Positions 32,131 through 41,251 of a DNA stretch of 64,000 nucleotides are shown here, piece by piece; positions within the stretch are counted from its first letter, which is position 1, and the number at the start of each line of letters is the position of its first letter. The notes under the pieces are model-generated. The model was not told the DNA's origin. It saw nothing but the letters and a program-made list of their open reading frames with translations, and did not search any database. The position numbers were made by a program, and so were the translations under genes. The stretch spans positions 186,001-250,000 of the forward strand of contig CAWGOE010000004.1 in assembly GCA_963824215.1 (NCBI GenBank), read 5' to 3'. The stretch comes from VRUE01 sp963824215 (GTDB lineage Bacteria > Actinomycetota > Thermoleophilia > Solirubrobacterales > 70-9).

Positions 32131-33003
32131 ATGCTCTCGCCACTACGCAACCGCTTCGGCATCCCGGGTGTGATCTCGGTGATCGCTCTCGTGTTCGCCA
32201 TGCTCGGCGGCGCCTACGCAGCTTCAGACAACAGCAGCTCAGGCGATGCAAGCGCCTCGGCCAAAGCCAAGAAGGGCCCACGCGGACCGAAGGGGCCCAA
32301 GGGCGATGCCGGCCCTGCGGGACCAGCTGGCCCTGCGGGACCTGCAGGCGCAAAGGGCAACGCCGGCGTAGCTGGGACCAACGGCAAAACCGTCCTCAAC
32401 GGGACCGCGACCCCAACTGCCGCAGTCGGAGCCCTTGGCGACTTCTACATCGAGACCGACGTCAACAAAATCTACGGGCCAAAGGCAGCTTCGGGCGCCA
32501 ACGGAGGCTGGGGCGCCGGCACCGACCTGAAAGGCCCCGAAGGCCCTGAAGGCTCACCCTGGACCGCCGGCGGCACGCTGCCGCCGGGCAAAACCGAGAC
32601 TGGGGCCTGGTCCATAGCCACTAGCGCGATGACCGGTCTGGACGCAACTACGGGGATCTCCTTTTCGATTCCGCTGGCTGAGCCGGGCGACGAAGGATCC
32701 GCACTCGGCTTCAACAAAGTGGAAACCGAAAACGAAGAATTCAACGCGAGCTGCCCAGGCACTCTTGCCGAACCCGCCGCCGCACCCGGCTTCCTCTGCA
32801 TCTACACCCAGTTCGAAAGCTTCACGAATGCGTCTGGCGGGTTCGTCGAAGCGCGCAACTTCGAAGGGGACTTCGCCTCCTACGGGACCAGCGGAGCCGT
32901 GCTGCACGGTGCCCAGCTCGAAGGCGATTTGGGGCTATCGAAAGTGGCGAAGGTCGAATCCGGTGGCACCTGGGCCGTTACCGCGCCGCTCGCGGGGCCA
33001 TGA
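32131..33003 (+). CDS. Collagen-like secreted protein, copy 2
   Basis: A 290-residue exported protein. The N-terminal segment is nearly identical to copy 1. The Gly-X-Y region is shorter (about 12-13 triplets, residues 47-87), with GPR/GPK at its start and GPA in the middle. The next part differs from copy 1: it carries TAAVGALGDFYIETDVNKIY, a pattern I recognise from collagen-like proteins with a short trimerising or adhesive module. The C-terminal 120 residues align again with copy 1. A stalk-and-tip surface protein is inferred; the tip differs between the copies. Confidence 0.85.
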   Translation: MLSPLRNRFGIPGVISVIALVFAMLGGAYAASDNSSSGDASASAKAKKGPRGPKGPKGDAGPAGPAGPAGPAGAKGNAGVAGTNGKTVLNGTATPTAAVGALGDFYIETDVNKIYGPKAASGANGGWGAGTDLKGPEGPEGSPWTAGGTLPPGKTETGAWSIATSAMTGLDATTGISFSIPLAEPGDEGSALGFNKVETENEEFNASCPGTLAEPAAAPGFLCIYTQFESFTNASGGFVEARNFEGDFASYGTSGAVLHGAQLEGDLGLSKVAKVESGGTWAVTAPLAGP

Positions 33004-33027
33004 CCTAAGGGATCTACCCATTGAACT

Positions 33028-33063
33028 CCCCTCCTCGCCGCCTCGATCCGCGGCGAGGAGGGG
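33028..33063. terminator. Conserved hairpin after collagen-like gene, copy 2
   Basis: A 14-base perfect stem and 8-base loop, the counterpart of 23056-23089. Both arms have gained a base relative to copy 1 so that pairing is kept. Confidence 0.6.
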
Positions 33064-33106
33064 AAGCGGCCACCAAGACGTGGACACAAAACGATCAGGA
33101 GCCAAA

Positions 33107-36100
33107 GTGGAGCACGCAGAGCACAACAACAGCCATCTGGGTACCCCTTCGAGGCGACTCGGCCTCGCGCTTTGGCTCCTTCTAGCCGCGGGCTTCCTGA
33201 CCGCCGCCTCCGCCTCGGCCAGCTATGAGCAGGTAGCCGACTTCGGCGAAAACGAACTGGTGCAAGCGAGCGGACTGGCGGTGAACACGACCGGCGCCGG
33301 CGGCGTGCCGGCCGGGACCGTCTATGCGGTCGGTACCAATGGCCGGCGAGTGATCCGCTATAGCCCGACCGGCGAATTCCGCGAGGCCTGGGGATGGGGG
33401 GTCGGAGATGGCAAAGCCGAATTCCAGCGCTGCGGCTCCGACGGGGATCCCACCTACCCGACCTGCATACCTTTCAATCTGCAGCCACCACTGGGAGAAG
33501 GCCCCGGGCAATTCGGTAGCCCTATGGGGATCGCGGTTGAACAGAGCACCGGCCGCGTGTATGTGTCCGACTCGTTCCGCAAAAGCGGGGTGGTCCAGGT
33601 ATTCAGCCCCGACGGCTCTGAACTGCTGGCGAGCTTCGGTGAGCGCGGGACGCCCGGCGAGTCCTTCGACGAAGGGCCGGGCAAAATACATACCAACTCC
33701 CGACCAAGCAGCATCGCGGTGAGCAACGGCGGCGTGGTCTACCTGACTGACTTCAAGGCCCCCAGCGCCAAATCGGGCGTCGAGGAGCGAGTGATGGTCT
33801 TCGAAGCCGGCGTCTACGCCGGCCGCGATCACGACATCGCCCCCTTCCCGCAGGGACCGAATTACACCCCCATTGGCCTGGCGACGGACAACGCCGGCAA
33901 CCTCTACACCCACAGTGAAAACGCGATCTATGAGTTCTCGCCGGCCGATCGCCTGACGCCGATATGCGAGTTCGAGTTCTCGGCGGGGGGGATCTTGGGG
34001 ATGAGCGTCGATCCGGTCACCGGCGCGCCCTTCTTCTACAGCTCGAAAGGACAAAAAGAAATCCACCAGCTCAGCCCCTGCAACTCAGAAGGCGAATTCG
34101 AAGAGGTGGGGACGATCCCGATCAGCCCGAAACCGGCTGCAGGCATCACGGTCCCGCTCGCCTTCAACCCGACCCTCAGCTACGAAGAAGGCCGCCCGCC
34201 TGGCGTCCTCTACGCGGCCGATGGGTCAAATCGCCCCGGAGAACTAGGCATCGGCCATATCTCCGCCCAGCCGGTGAGCAAAGTGCCGGAGATCGAGGCG
34301 CAGTCGGTCTCGGGTGTGGGGGAATCCTCGGCGCTGCTTCAGGCGGAGATCAACCCCAACGGCGAGGACACCACCTACGTCTTCCAGTACCTGGCCGAGG
34401 CGACATATGAGGCAAACGAATCGAGCAACCGCTTCGCCGGGGCAACCGAAGCCCCGGCAGGCGGAGCGTCGCTCGGCGGCGGCCTTGTGACGCTGCCAGC
34501 CTCGGTGCCGGTCACGGGCCTCGAGCCAGGTACCGCCTACCGCTTCCGCGTGCTGGCCACCAACATCGAAGGAACGGACGAAGGCGAGGCGGAGAGCTTT
34601 CGCACCTACCCTGCCACCCCGCCCGGCCTGCCCGACGGGCGCACCTATGAGCTCGTCACGCCAGTCGAGAAGCACGGCGGGGAGCCCTTCCCGCTCAACC
34701 CCAAACTTGGCAGCTGCGGAATCGAATGCAAGCCCGGCGTCAACTCAGAGGCCTTCCCCAGACAGATCTCAGCCGACGGCGAGGCGATCGTCTACTCGGG
34801 CTTCGCTTTCTCCTTTGAGGAAGGCGCCTCTGTATTCAACGAGTACCTCTCGCACCGAACCGCCACGGGATGGCAGACGACGAACCTGAGTCCGGCGCTG
34901 ATGGGCTCCAACTTCCAGGGCTACAGAGCCTTCAGCGCAGATCTGAGCGAAGGGGTGCTCTACCAAGAGCTGCCAACGCTCTCACCCTCAGCCCCGGTCA
35001 ACTATGCGAACCTCTATCGTCAGCCCTCGGCCAATCCCGGAGCGCTCTCGCCGCTCTTGGCGAGCGCCCCGCCGAACAGGCCCGAAGGCCTCAGCTTCTC
35101 GATCGCCTACGCGGGCGCCTCGGCGGACTTCAGCCGCCACTTCTTCGCCGCGAACGATGCCCTCGAAGGCTCGGTTCCACCGGCGCTCGACGGCGGCGAA
35201 GCCAAAAAGAACCTCTATGAGCTCGACGGCGCGACGCTGCGGCTCGTCAACGTGCTGCCCGACGAAACCACCGTTCCGGGAGCCTTCTTCGGATCGAAAA
35301 ACCAGGCACAGGGCGAAACCCACAACCTCTCCCATGCAATCTCAGACGATGGCTCGCGTGTCTTTTGGAGCTCAGAAAGCGGCCAGGTTTACGTGCGCAA
35401 GGACGGCTCGAGCACCGAGGACATCCCCGACGCGAGCGGCAAATTCCTCACTGCCTCAGATGATGGCTCCAAGGTGCTGCTCACCAACGGGTTGCTCTAT
35501 GACGTCGAGGATCTCGCCGCTCCGCCGGTCGACCTGAGCGAAGGCAAAGGCGGGTTCCTGGGGATCACCGGCCAAAGCGAGGACCTCTCGAAGGTCTACT
35601 TCGTCGACACCGCGGTGCTCGACGAAACGCCAAACGAGGAGGGCGCGGTCGCTCAGACCGGCCAGGCCAATCTCTACGCCTGGGGGAAGGGGGACGCGGC
35701 GAGGTATGTCGCAACGTTTCTGGCCAAAGACTCCCCCGGGGGATCCGACAGGTCCGGAACCTGGACGGCTTCACCCTCGAACCGCCTCGCCCAGGCCAGC
35801 CCCGACGGCCGCTGGCTCGCCTTCCGCTCCGAGGCGGCACTGATCGACGGCTTCGACAACGTCGGGCCATGTCAAATCAATCTGCAAACCTCGGAAGTCA
35901 AATTCGACATCTCAGCCTGCAAGCAGGTCTACCTCTATGACTCGGCCAACGAAGAGCTGATCTGCCCCTCCTGCAACCCGAGTGGCGAAGCGCCGCACGG
36001 CCCCTCGGCCCTGCCGCTGTTGGACTCTGGTTTTGAAGGCAAGCAGGACCCCCAGCCCCAGCCGCGCTTCCTCAGCAACTCCGGCCGCCTCTACTTCGAC

Positions 36101-36619
36101 AGCCAGGACGCGCTCAGCGCCCGCGACACCAACGAGAACGTCGAAGACGTCTACCAGTACGAGCCAGAGGGAATCGGTGACTGCAAACGCGAAGAGGGCT
36201 GCGTCTCGCTGATCTCAGCCGGGCGCGAACCGGGCGACTCCAACTTCCTCGCCGTCGACCCGGCGGGCAAGAACGTCTTCTTCACTACCCGCGACCAGCT
36301 CCTGCTCGAAGACCGCGACAAACTCGTCGACGTATACGTCGCCCGCGAAGGCGGCGGCTTCCCCAGCATCGCGCAAAGCGGCGATGGCGAGTGCCAGGGC
36401 GAAGCCTGCCAGCCCTCCCCGATCGTCCCCACTTACCCGACGCCCGCCTCGGGCTTCACGGGGGCCGGCAACCTGAAACAGGGTGGCTCGACGAACAAAC
36501 GCTGCCCCAAGGCGAAGCGCAAGGTGCGCCGCAAGGGCAAGACCCGCTGTGTGAGCGCGAATAGAAAGCGCCAAGGCAAAAAAGCCCAAGCGCGCCACAA
36601 CCGAGGAGGCGGGCGATGA
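33107..36619 (+). CDS. Large secreted propeller protein, copy 2
   Basis: A 1170-residue exported protein, GTG start with GGAG upstream. Domain order is that of copy 1 without the extra 307 residues: signal peptide, NHL-like repeats (PMGIAVEQSTGRVYVSDSF), fibronectin-type segment (VTGLEPGTAYRFRVLATNIE), PDGRTYELVTPVEKHGGEPF, propeller repeats with SPDGRWLAFRSE, and a basic tail (KRCPKAKRKVRRKGKTRC). The fibronectin segment here is continuous (from YLAEATYEANESSNRFAGAT on), which shows what the uninterrupted domain looks like. No catalytic motif was found. Confidence 0.75.
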   Translation: MEHAEHNNSHLGTPSRRLGLALWLLLAAGFLTAASASASYEQVADFGENELVQASGLAVNTTGAGGVPAGTVYAVGTNGRRVIRYSPTGEFREAWGWGVGDGKAEFQRCGSDGDPTYPTCIPFNLQPPLGEGPGQFGSPMGIAVEQSTGRVYVSDSFRKSGVVQVFSPDGSELLASFGERGTPGESFDEGPGKIHTNSRPSSIAVSNGGVVYLTDFKAPSAKSGVEERVMVFEAGVYAGRDHDIAPFPQGPNYTPIGLATDNAGNLYTHSENAIYEFSPADRLTPICEFEFSAGGILGMSVDPVTGAPFFYSSKGQKEIHQLSPCNSEGEFEEVGTIPISPKPAAGITVPLAFNPTLSYEEGRPPGVLYAADGSNRPGELGIGHISAQPVSKVPEIEAQSVSGVGESSALLQAEINPNGEDTTYVFQYLAEATYEANESSNRFAGATEAPAGGASLGGGLVTLPASVPVTGLEPGTAYRFRVLATNIEGTDEGEAESFRTYPATPPGLPDGRTYELVTPVEKHGGEPFPLNPKLGSCGIECKPGVNSEAFPRQISADGEAIVYSGFAFSFEEGASVFNEYLSHRTATGWQTTNLSPALMGSNFQGYRAFSADLSEGVLYQELPTLSPSAPVNYANLYRQPSANPGALSPLLASAPPNRPEGLSFSIAYAGASADFSRHFFAANDALEGSVPPALDGGEAKKNLYELDGATLRLVNVLPDETTVPGAFFGSKNQAQGETHNLSHAISDDGSRVFWSSESGQVYVRKDGSSTEDIPDASGKFLTASDDGSKVLLTNGLLYDVEDLAAPPVDLSEGKGGFLGITGQSEDLSKVYFVDTAVLDETPNEEGAVAQTGQANLYAWGKGDAARYVATFLAKDSPGGSDRSGTWTASPSNRLAQASPDGRWLAFRSEAALIDGFDNVGPCQINLQTSEVKFDISACKQVYLYDSANEELICPSCNPSGEAPHGPSALPLLDSGFEGKQDPQPQPRFLSNSGRLYFDSQDALSARDTNENVEDVYQYEPEGIGDCKREEGCVSLISAGREPGDSNFLAVDPAGKNVFFTTRDQLLLEDRDKLVDVYVAREGGGFPSIAQSGDGECQGEACQPSPIVPTYPTPASGFTGAGNLKQGGSTNKRCPKAKRKVRRKGKTRCVSANRKRQGKKAQARHNRGGGR

Positions 36620-39384
36620 TTCGGCAGGCAAGGCTCTTTGCATCGCTGATTGCCCTTGGGCTGTGCCTCGTCGCGCCAGCCGCAGCCCAGGCCGACTTCG
36701 GCTTCGTACCCGGCAGCGTCTCGGCCAAAGCCGAAAACAAAAACGGCACGCTCGCCACCGAAGCGGGCGCTCACCCCTACGCATACAAGGTCAGCTTCGC
36801 CTTCAACACCGACCCCGGCGGAGTGCTCGAAGGCGGCGAAGCGCGCGACATCATCGCCGAGCTGCCGCCGGGCCTGATCGGCAACCCCCTCGCTGTGCCG
36901 CGCTGCTCGCGCGCTGCGTATGAGGGCGTCCTCCCCAAGTGCCCCGCGAACACCCAGGTCGGCGTGCTCAGGGCGATCCTGCCGGGCCTCGGCCAGGTGG
37001 CGCTGCCGATCTTCAACCTCGAGCCTCCGCCGGGCATCGCCGGGCAGATTGGCGGCGGCGCGGTCGGCCTGAACGTACTGCAGAGCGCCTCGGTCAGAAG
37101 CGAGGAGGACTACGGGCTCACGGTCGGCGCTTTCAACATCCCAAACGCGGCGATCTCCGGCACCGAGACGATCTGGGGGGTCCCGGCGGATCCCAGCCAT
37201 GACCTCGAACGCACCGGGGAACAGCTCGACAACGGTGGCCCAGGGGTCCCCTCCGACGCTCCCCCCTTGCCCTTCCTCACTCTGCCGACTTCATGTGAGG
37301 AGACGCCGCAGATCACGCTCAAAGCGGATTCCAAACTCGCCCCTGGTGCCTTCGTCTCCGAGTCGGTCCCAGCGCTCGGCTCCCCAGACCCGCTGGTGCG
37401 CTGCGACGCGGTCCCCTTCGGCCCCAAGATCGCCGCCCAGACGACCGGGCGGCTGGCCGAGAATCCAACCGGCCTCGATTTCGAACTGAAGCTGCCAAAC
37501 CAGGGCCTGCTCGCATCGGGCGCGATCGCCGAAACCCAGCCGCACAAAGTCCGCGTGACGCTGCCCGTGGGAGTGACCGCCAACCCCGCCCTGGCTGAAG
37601 GGGTAGGCGTCTGCAGCGAAGACCAATACAAAGCCGAGAAGGCCACCACCGCCCCGGGGCAAGGCTGCCCCCAAGCATCGAAAATCGGCTCGATAGTAGG
37701 CCACTCGCCACTGGTGGAAGCCCTGATCGAGGGCTCCCTCTACCTGGCCGAGCCCTACAACAACCCAAGCGACTCCCTAATAGCCCTATACATAGTCGCC
37801 CGCGTGCCAGAAAGAGGCGTTCTGGTAAAGCAGGCCGGCAAGGTGGAACCGGATCCGGCCACGGGCCAGCTTGTGACCACCTTCGAAGGTCTGCCGCCGC
37901 TGCCGTATACGGACTTCAAGCTCCACTTCAGAGAAGGCGGTCGCGCCGCCCTGATCAGCCCCCCAGCCTGCGGCTCCTACACCACCAAAGCCGAGCTCTA
38001 TCCCTTCTCCGATCCGACCAAAGCCACTCCCGCCACCAGCGTCTTCCAGATCGAGCGCGGGGTCGACGGCGGCGCCTGCCCCCCCGGTGGAGTCCCGCCC
38101 TTCAACCCAGGCTTCGAAGCGGGAACGCTCTCCAACTCAGCCGGCGCCTTCTCGCCCCTGCAGATGCGACTGACCCGCAAGGACGGCGATCAGGACCTGA
38201 CCAAGATCTCGACCACGCTGCCACCAGGCGTGCTCGCCTCCCTGGCTGGAGTAGGCAAATGCTCAGACGCCCAGATCGCGCAAGCGCAGTCGAGAACTGG
38301 CCCTCACGGCGGAGTCGAAGAGCTGACGAGCCCATCGTGCCCGGCTAACTCCAAGATCGGCCGCACCGAGACCGGCGCGGGAGTGGGAGGAACCCTGCTC
38401 TACGTCCCAGGCAACCTCTACCTAGCTGGTCCTTATAAAGGTGCTCCACTCAGCGTCGTAGCGATAGTCCCCGCAGTCGCAGGGCCCTTCGACGTCGGAA
38501 CCGTAGTAGTCCGCCTGGCGCTCCGCTTCAACCCGAGGACCGCGCAAGCAGAAGCGGACGGAGCATCATCAGACCCGATCCCCCACATCCTCAGAGGCAT
38601 CCCACTGAAGGTCAGGGACATCAGGGTCCATGTAGATCGACCCAGCTGGATCTTCAACCCGACCTCTTGTGAATCCACTTCCACTCTGGCGAAGCTCTGG
38701 GGCGGAGGGGTGGATGCCTTCAGCGTCAATGACGATGCGCCGCACTCAGTCGCAGCTCGCTTCCAAGCGGCCGATTGCGCCAACCTCGCCTTCAAGCCAC
38801 GTCTTGGCCTGAAGCTGAAGGGCGGAACCAAGCGTGGGTCCCACCCAGCCCTGACCGGCACCTACAGGCCACGCGCAGGCGACGCCAACCTCGAGGGTCT
38901 CGTCTTGCGCCTGCCCTCCTCGGCTTTCCTCGACCAGGCCCACATCCGCACGATCTGCACCCGCGTTCAGTACGCGGCAAACGGAGGCAACGGCGGCGGT
39001 TGTCCGAAAGGGTCGATCTACGGCCAAGCCACCGCTCACACCCCGTTGCTCGAGGAGCCGCTAAGTGGCCCGGTCTACCTCAGATCCTCAAACCACAACC
39101 TGCCCGACTTCGTCGCCTCACTGCACGGAATCGTCGACATCGAAGCTGTTGCCCGCATCGACTCCAAGAACGGCGGCATCAGAGCCACCTTCAGCGAGCT
39201 GCCCGATGCCCCGATCACGAAGGTCGTGGTCCAGATGCAGGGGGGGAAGAAGGGCCTGATCGTCAACAGCCGCAATCTCTGCGGGGCTAAGTCCAGGGCC
39301 AACGCCGACTTCGTCGGGCAGAACGGTCGGCGGTATGGGATCAAGCCGGTGATGGGAGCGGACTGTGGTGGGAAGCGGAAGTAG
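36616..39384 (+). CDS. Exported protein of unknown function, copy 2
   Basis: A 922-residue exported protein overlapping the propeller gene by ATGA, with the same AGGAGGCGGGCG site. The signal peptide is LFASLIALGLCLVAPAAAQA. The sequence is close to copy 1 throughout; differences cluster in about residues 115-350, while 37756-38378 is identical at DNA level. Cys-containing CPANTQVGV and CPANSKIGRTETG repeats suggest two or more related sub-domains. It ends GADCGGKRK. Function unknown; coupling to the propeller gene suggests a complex or shared anchoring. Confidence 0.75.
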   Translation: MIRQARLFASLIALGLCLVAPAAAQADFGFVPGSVSAKAENKNGTLATEAGAHPYAYKVSFAFNTDPGGVLEGGEARDIIAELPPGLIGNPLAVPRCSRAAYEGVLPKCPANTQVGVLRAILPGLGQVALPIFNLEPPPGIAGQIGGGAVGLNVLQSASVRSEEDYGLTVGAFNIPNAAISGTETIWGVPADPSHDLERTGEQLDNGGPGVPSDAPPLPFLTLPTSCEETPQITLKADSKLAPGAFVSESVPALGSPDPLVRCDAVPFGPKIAAQTTGRLAENPTGLDFELKLPNQGLLASGAIAETQPHKVRVTLPVGVTANPALAEGVGVCSEDQYKAEKATTAPGQGCPQASKIGSIVGHSPLVEALIEGSLYLAEPYNNPSDSLIALYIVARVPERGVLVKQAGKVEPDPATGQLVTTFEGLPPLPYTDFKLHFREGGRAALISPPACGSYTTKAELYPFSDPTKATPATSVFQIERGVDGGACPPGGVPPFNPGFEAGTLSNSAGAFSPLQMRLTRKDGDQDLTKISTTLPPGVLASLAGVGKCSDAQIAQAQSRTGPHGGVEELTSPSCPANSKIGRTETGAGVGGTLLYVPGNLYLAGPYKGAPLSVVAIVPAVAGPFDVGTVVVRLALRFNPRTAQAEADGASSDPIPHILRGIPLKVRDIRVHVDRPSWIFNPTSCESTSTLAKLWGGGVDAFSVNDDAPHSVAARFQAADCANLAFKPRLGLKLKGGTKRGSHPALTGTYRPRAGDANLEGLVLRLPSSAFLDQAHIRTICTRVQYAANGGNGGGCPKGSIYGQATAHTPLLEEPLSGPVYLRSSNHNLPDFVASLHGIVDIEAVARIDSKNGGIRATFSELPDAPITKVVVQMQGGKKGLIVNSRNLCGAKSRANADFVGQNGRRYGIKPVMGADCGGKRK
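37756..38378 (+). repeat. 623-base block identical to 28716-29338
   Basis: The cassette 2 partner of the identical block; see the cassette 1 entry. It lies within the last gene of the cassette and encodes about 207 residues. Confidence 0.8.
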
Positions 39385-39403
39385 GAGTGGGTTCCGGAGA
39401 CAC

Positions 39404-39901
39404 CTACTCAAGCAAGCCCATATCTTCAAGCATCAATTGCCATTGCTTGAAATACGTCGGGTCAGTCTTTCGCCAGCGCTCGATCAGCCACGATCCGGAT
39501 TCCCAAACTTCCCTGGCAGCATCGCCGAAGTATTCCTTGGTAATGGCTTTGTCGAGCAGGCCCTGGTTGTACATGCCAGCCAGCTCCTCGAACAGGTTCG
39601 GCACCACCAAGGCGGCGAGCTTGTCCGCTCTTCCCATCGCCAGGAATTCCCGATACCGCTTACCGGCGGCGGTGTCGACCGGTTTGAACAGCTCCCCGGT
39701 CTTCTCGTGATATTGCAGCAACTCCGGGCTCGAAAATCGATGCGTGTAATTGTAGGTGAGCTCCTGACGCGAGGACGAGCGGGTCACGATGATCTGAGCG
39801 ACGCCGACGACAAGCGCCGAAAGGGCCGTGGCCGCCAGCACGATCTGGGCAATCGCCGACCAATCGGCCAGACTCAGCGTCCCCCCAAAGCACGCATTCA
39901 T
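39404..39901 (-). CDS. DUF4760-like membrane-anchored protein
   Basis: A 165-residue protein with one N-terminal membrane segment (IAQIVLAATALSALVVGVAQ) and a helical cytoplasmic part (YNYTHRFSSPELLQYHEKTG, then FEELAGMYNQGLLDKAITKE and WLIERWRKTDPTYFKQW). This matches the general layout of DUF4760-type proteins, which have no assigned role. It is convergent with cassette 2, with only a 19-base gap, and lies divergent from the moeZ-like gene. AGCAGG precedes the ATG. Codon choice is a little less GC-rich than in its neighbours. Confidence 0.55.
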   Translation of the reverse strand: MNACFGGTLSLADWSAIAQIVLAATALSALVVGVAQIIVTRSSSRQELTYNYTHRFSSPELLQYHEKTGELFKPVDTAAGKRYREFLAMGRADKLAALVVPNLFEELAGMYNQGLLDKAITKEYFGDAAREVWESGSWLIERWRKTDPTYFKQWQLMLEDMGLLE

Positions 39902-40004
39902 GCCTGCTAACTTACAAGCACGATGAGCGCCCCGATTCTGGTCCCGCCCAGCAAATAGCCCTCTCCGCTCGCCTGACCCCGCTCTCCGGGCCAGGTTGGC
40001 AGGC

Positions 40005-40023
40005 GCTATACTTTTTGAAGTAA
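40005..40023 (+). promoter_or_regulatory. Promoter/operator element upstream of moeZ-like gene
   Basis: A 19-base string GCTATACTTTTTGAAGTAA, identical to 42286-42304. It contains a perfect -10 (TATACT) and an inverted repeat TACTT-N4-AAGTA overlapping it. The shared position before two sulfur genes suggests a common regulator. Confidence 0.6.
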
Positions 40024-40056
40024 AGCCGGATCGGAATTCAGGTATTTAGGAGAGCG

Positions 40057-41214
40057 ATGGCGCCTACGGAGACCAAGCAGCAGGTCGAGGAGATCGAGCC
40101 GTTCGAGGCATCGCAGGAGATCGAAGACGGCAACGTCGTCCTGATCGACACGCGCGAGCCGCACGAGTACCAGGAGGCCCACCTCGAGAACGGCAAGCTG
40201 GTGCCGCCGGGCCTGCTCGCCGACGAGATCGCCGCCGCCGCGCCCAGCAAGTCGGCCCGCACGATCCTCTACTGCCGCAGCGGCAACCGCTCTTACAAGG
40301 CGGCCGAGCAGCTCGAAGCGCTCGGCTACGAGGACGTCGCCTCGATGGCGGGCGGGATCCTCGCCTGGCAGGAGCAGGGCCTGCCGGTCATCGCCGCCAG
40401 CGGCATGACCGCCGAGCAGCGCGACCGCTACTCGCGCCACACGCTGCTGCCCGAGGTCGGGGTCGACGGCCAGCTGAAGCTGCTGAACGCGAAGGTGTTG
40501 CTGCTCGGCGCCGGCGGACTCGGCGCGCCGACCGCGCTCTACCTCGCTGCGGCCGGGATCGGCACCATGGGCCTGGTCGACGACGACGTCGTCGACGCCT
40601 CCAACCTGCAGCGCCAGGTGATCCACAACACCGAGCGGATCGGGATGCCGAAGACCGAGTCGGCGCGCATCTTCATCGAAGCGCTCAACCCCGACGTCAA
40701 CGTGGTCGAGCACAACATGCGCCTCAACTCGGAGAACATCCTCGAGCTGATCGAGGACTACGACGTGATCGTCGACGGCGCCGACAACTTCCCCACCCGC
40801 TACCTGCTCAACGACGCCTCGGTTCGGCTGCGCAAGCCGGTCGTCTCCGCCTCGATCCTCAGCTTCGACGGCCAAATCTCGACCTTCGTCCCCTTCGAGG
40901 GCCCCTGCTACCGCTGCCTCTACCCGACGCCGCCGCCGGCTGAGCTGGCGCCGAGCTGCTCGGCCAACGGCGTACTTGGGGTGATGGCGGGGACGATGGG
41001 GACCCTGCAGGCGAACGAGGTGATCAAGCTGGTGCTCGGCGTCGGCGAGCCGCTGATCGGCCGCCTGCTCCTCTACGAGGCGCTCGGCACGAGGTTCACC
41101 GAGCTGAAAGTCCGCCGCGACCCCGAGTGCCCGATCTGCGGTGAGAACGCGCCAGAGATCCCGGAGTCTGAGCTGGGCAAGTTCCCCGACTACGACACCT
41201 TCTGCGCGGGCTGA
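40057..41214 (+). CDS. moeZ: MoeZ/MoeB-like sulfur carrier adenylyltransferase with N-terminal rhodanese
   Basis: A 385-residue E1-like enzyme that adenylates the C-terminal glycine of a sulfur carrier and makes its thiocarboxylate. Residues 15-112 are a rhodanese domain with catalytic Cys73 (LYCRSGNRS). Residues 118-385 are the ThiF/MoeB domain with the nucleotide loop GAGGLG (151-156), Arg-finger region SRHTLLPEVG and zinc cysteines (CYRCLYP and CPICGE). Known actinobacterial MoeZ has the rhodanese at the C-terminus; here it is at the N-terminus. AGGAG precedes the ATG. cysO follows after 37 bases, so charging of CysO is the likely job. Confidence 0.9.
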   Translation: MAPTETKQQVEEIEPFEASQEIEDGNVVLIDTREPHEYQEAHLENGKLVPPGLLADEIAAAAPSKSARTILYCRSGNRSYKAAEQLEALGYEDVASMAGGILAWQEQGLPVIAASGMTAEQRDRYSRHTLLPEVGVDGQLKLLNAKVLLLGAGGLGAPTALYLAAAGIGTMGLVDDDVVDASNLQRQVIHNTERIGMPKTESARIFIEALNPDVNVVEHNMRLNSENILELIEDYDVIVDGADNFPTRYLLNDASVRLRKPVVSASILSFDGQISTFVPFEGPCYRCLYPTPPPAELAPSCSANGVLGVMAGTMGTLQANEVIKLVLGVGEPLIGRLLLYEALGTRFTELKVRRDPECPICGENAPEIPESELGKFPDYDTFCAG

Positions 41215-41251
41215 GCGCCGCCCCCTTCCTCTCAACTAGGATCGCGTCCAG

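Larger units (their letters stand above)
32131..39384 (+). repeat. Surface-protein cassette 2 (tandem duplicate)
   Basis: Same three-gene order as cassette 1, with matching leader, start codons, hairpin and overlaps. The two copies differ mostly in the collagen-like gene and in the middle of the propeller gene, and are nearly identical in the last gene. Confidence 0.85.

Noticed and set aside
40006..41235. 409-codon minus-strand ORF opposite the moeZ-like gene
   Set aside because: Antisense shadow of a gene with intact rhodanese and E1-like motifs.
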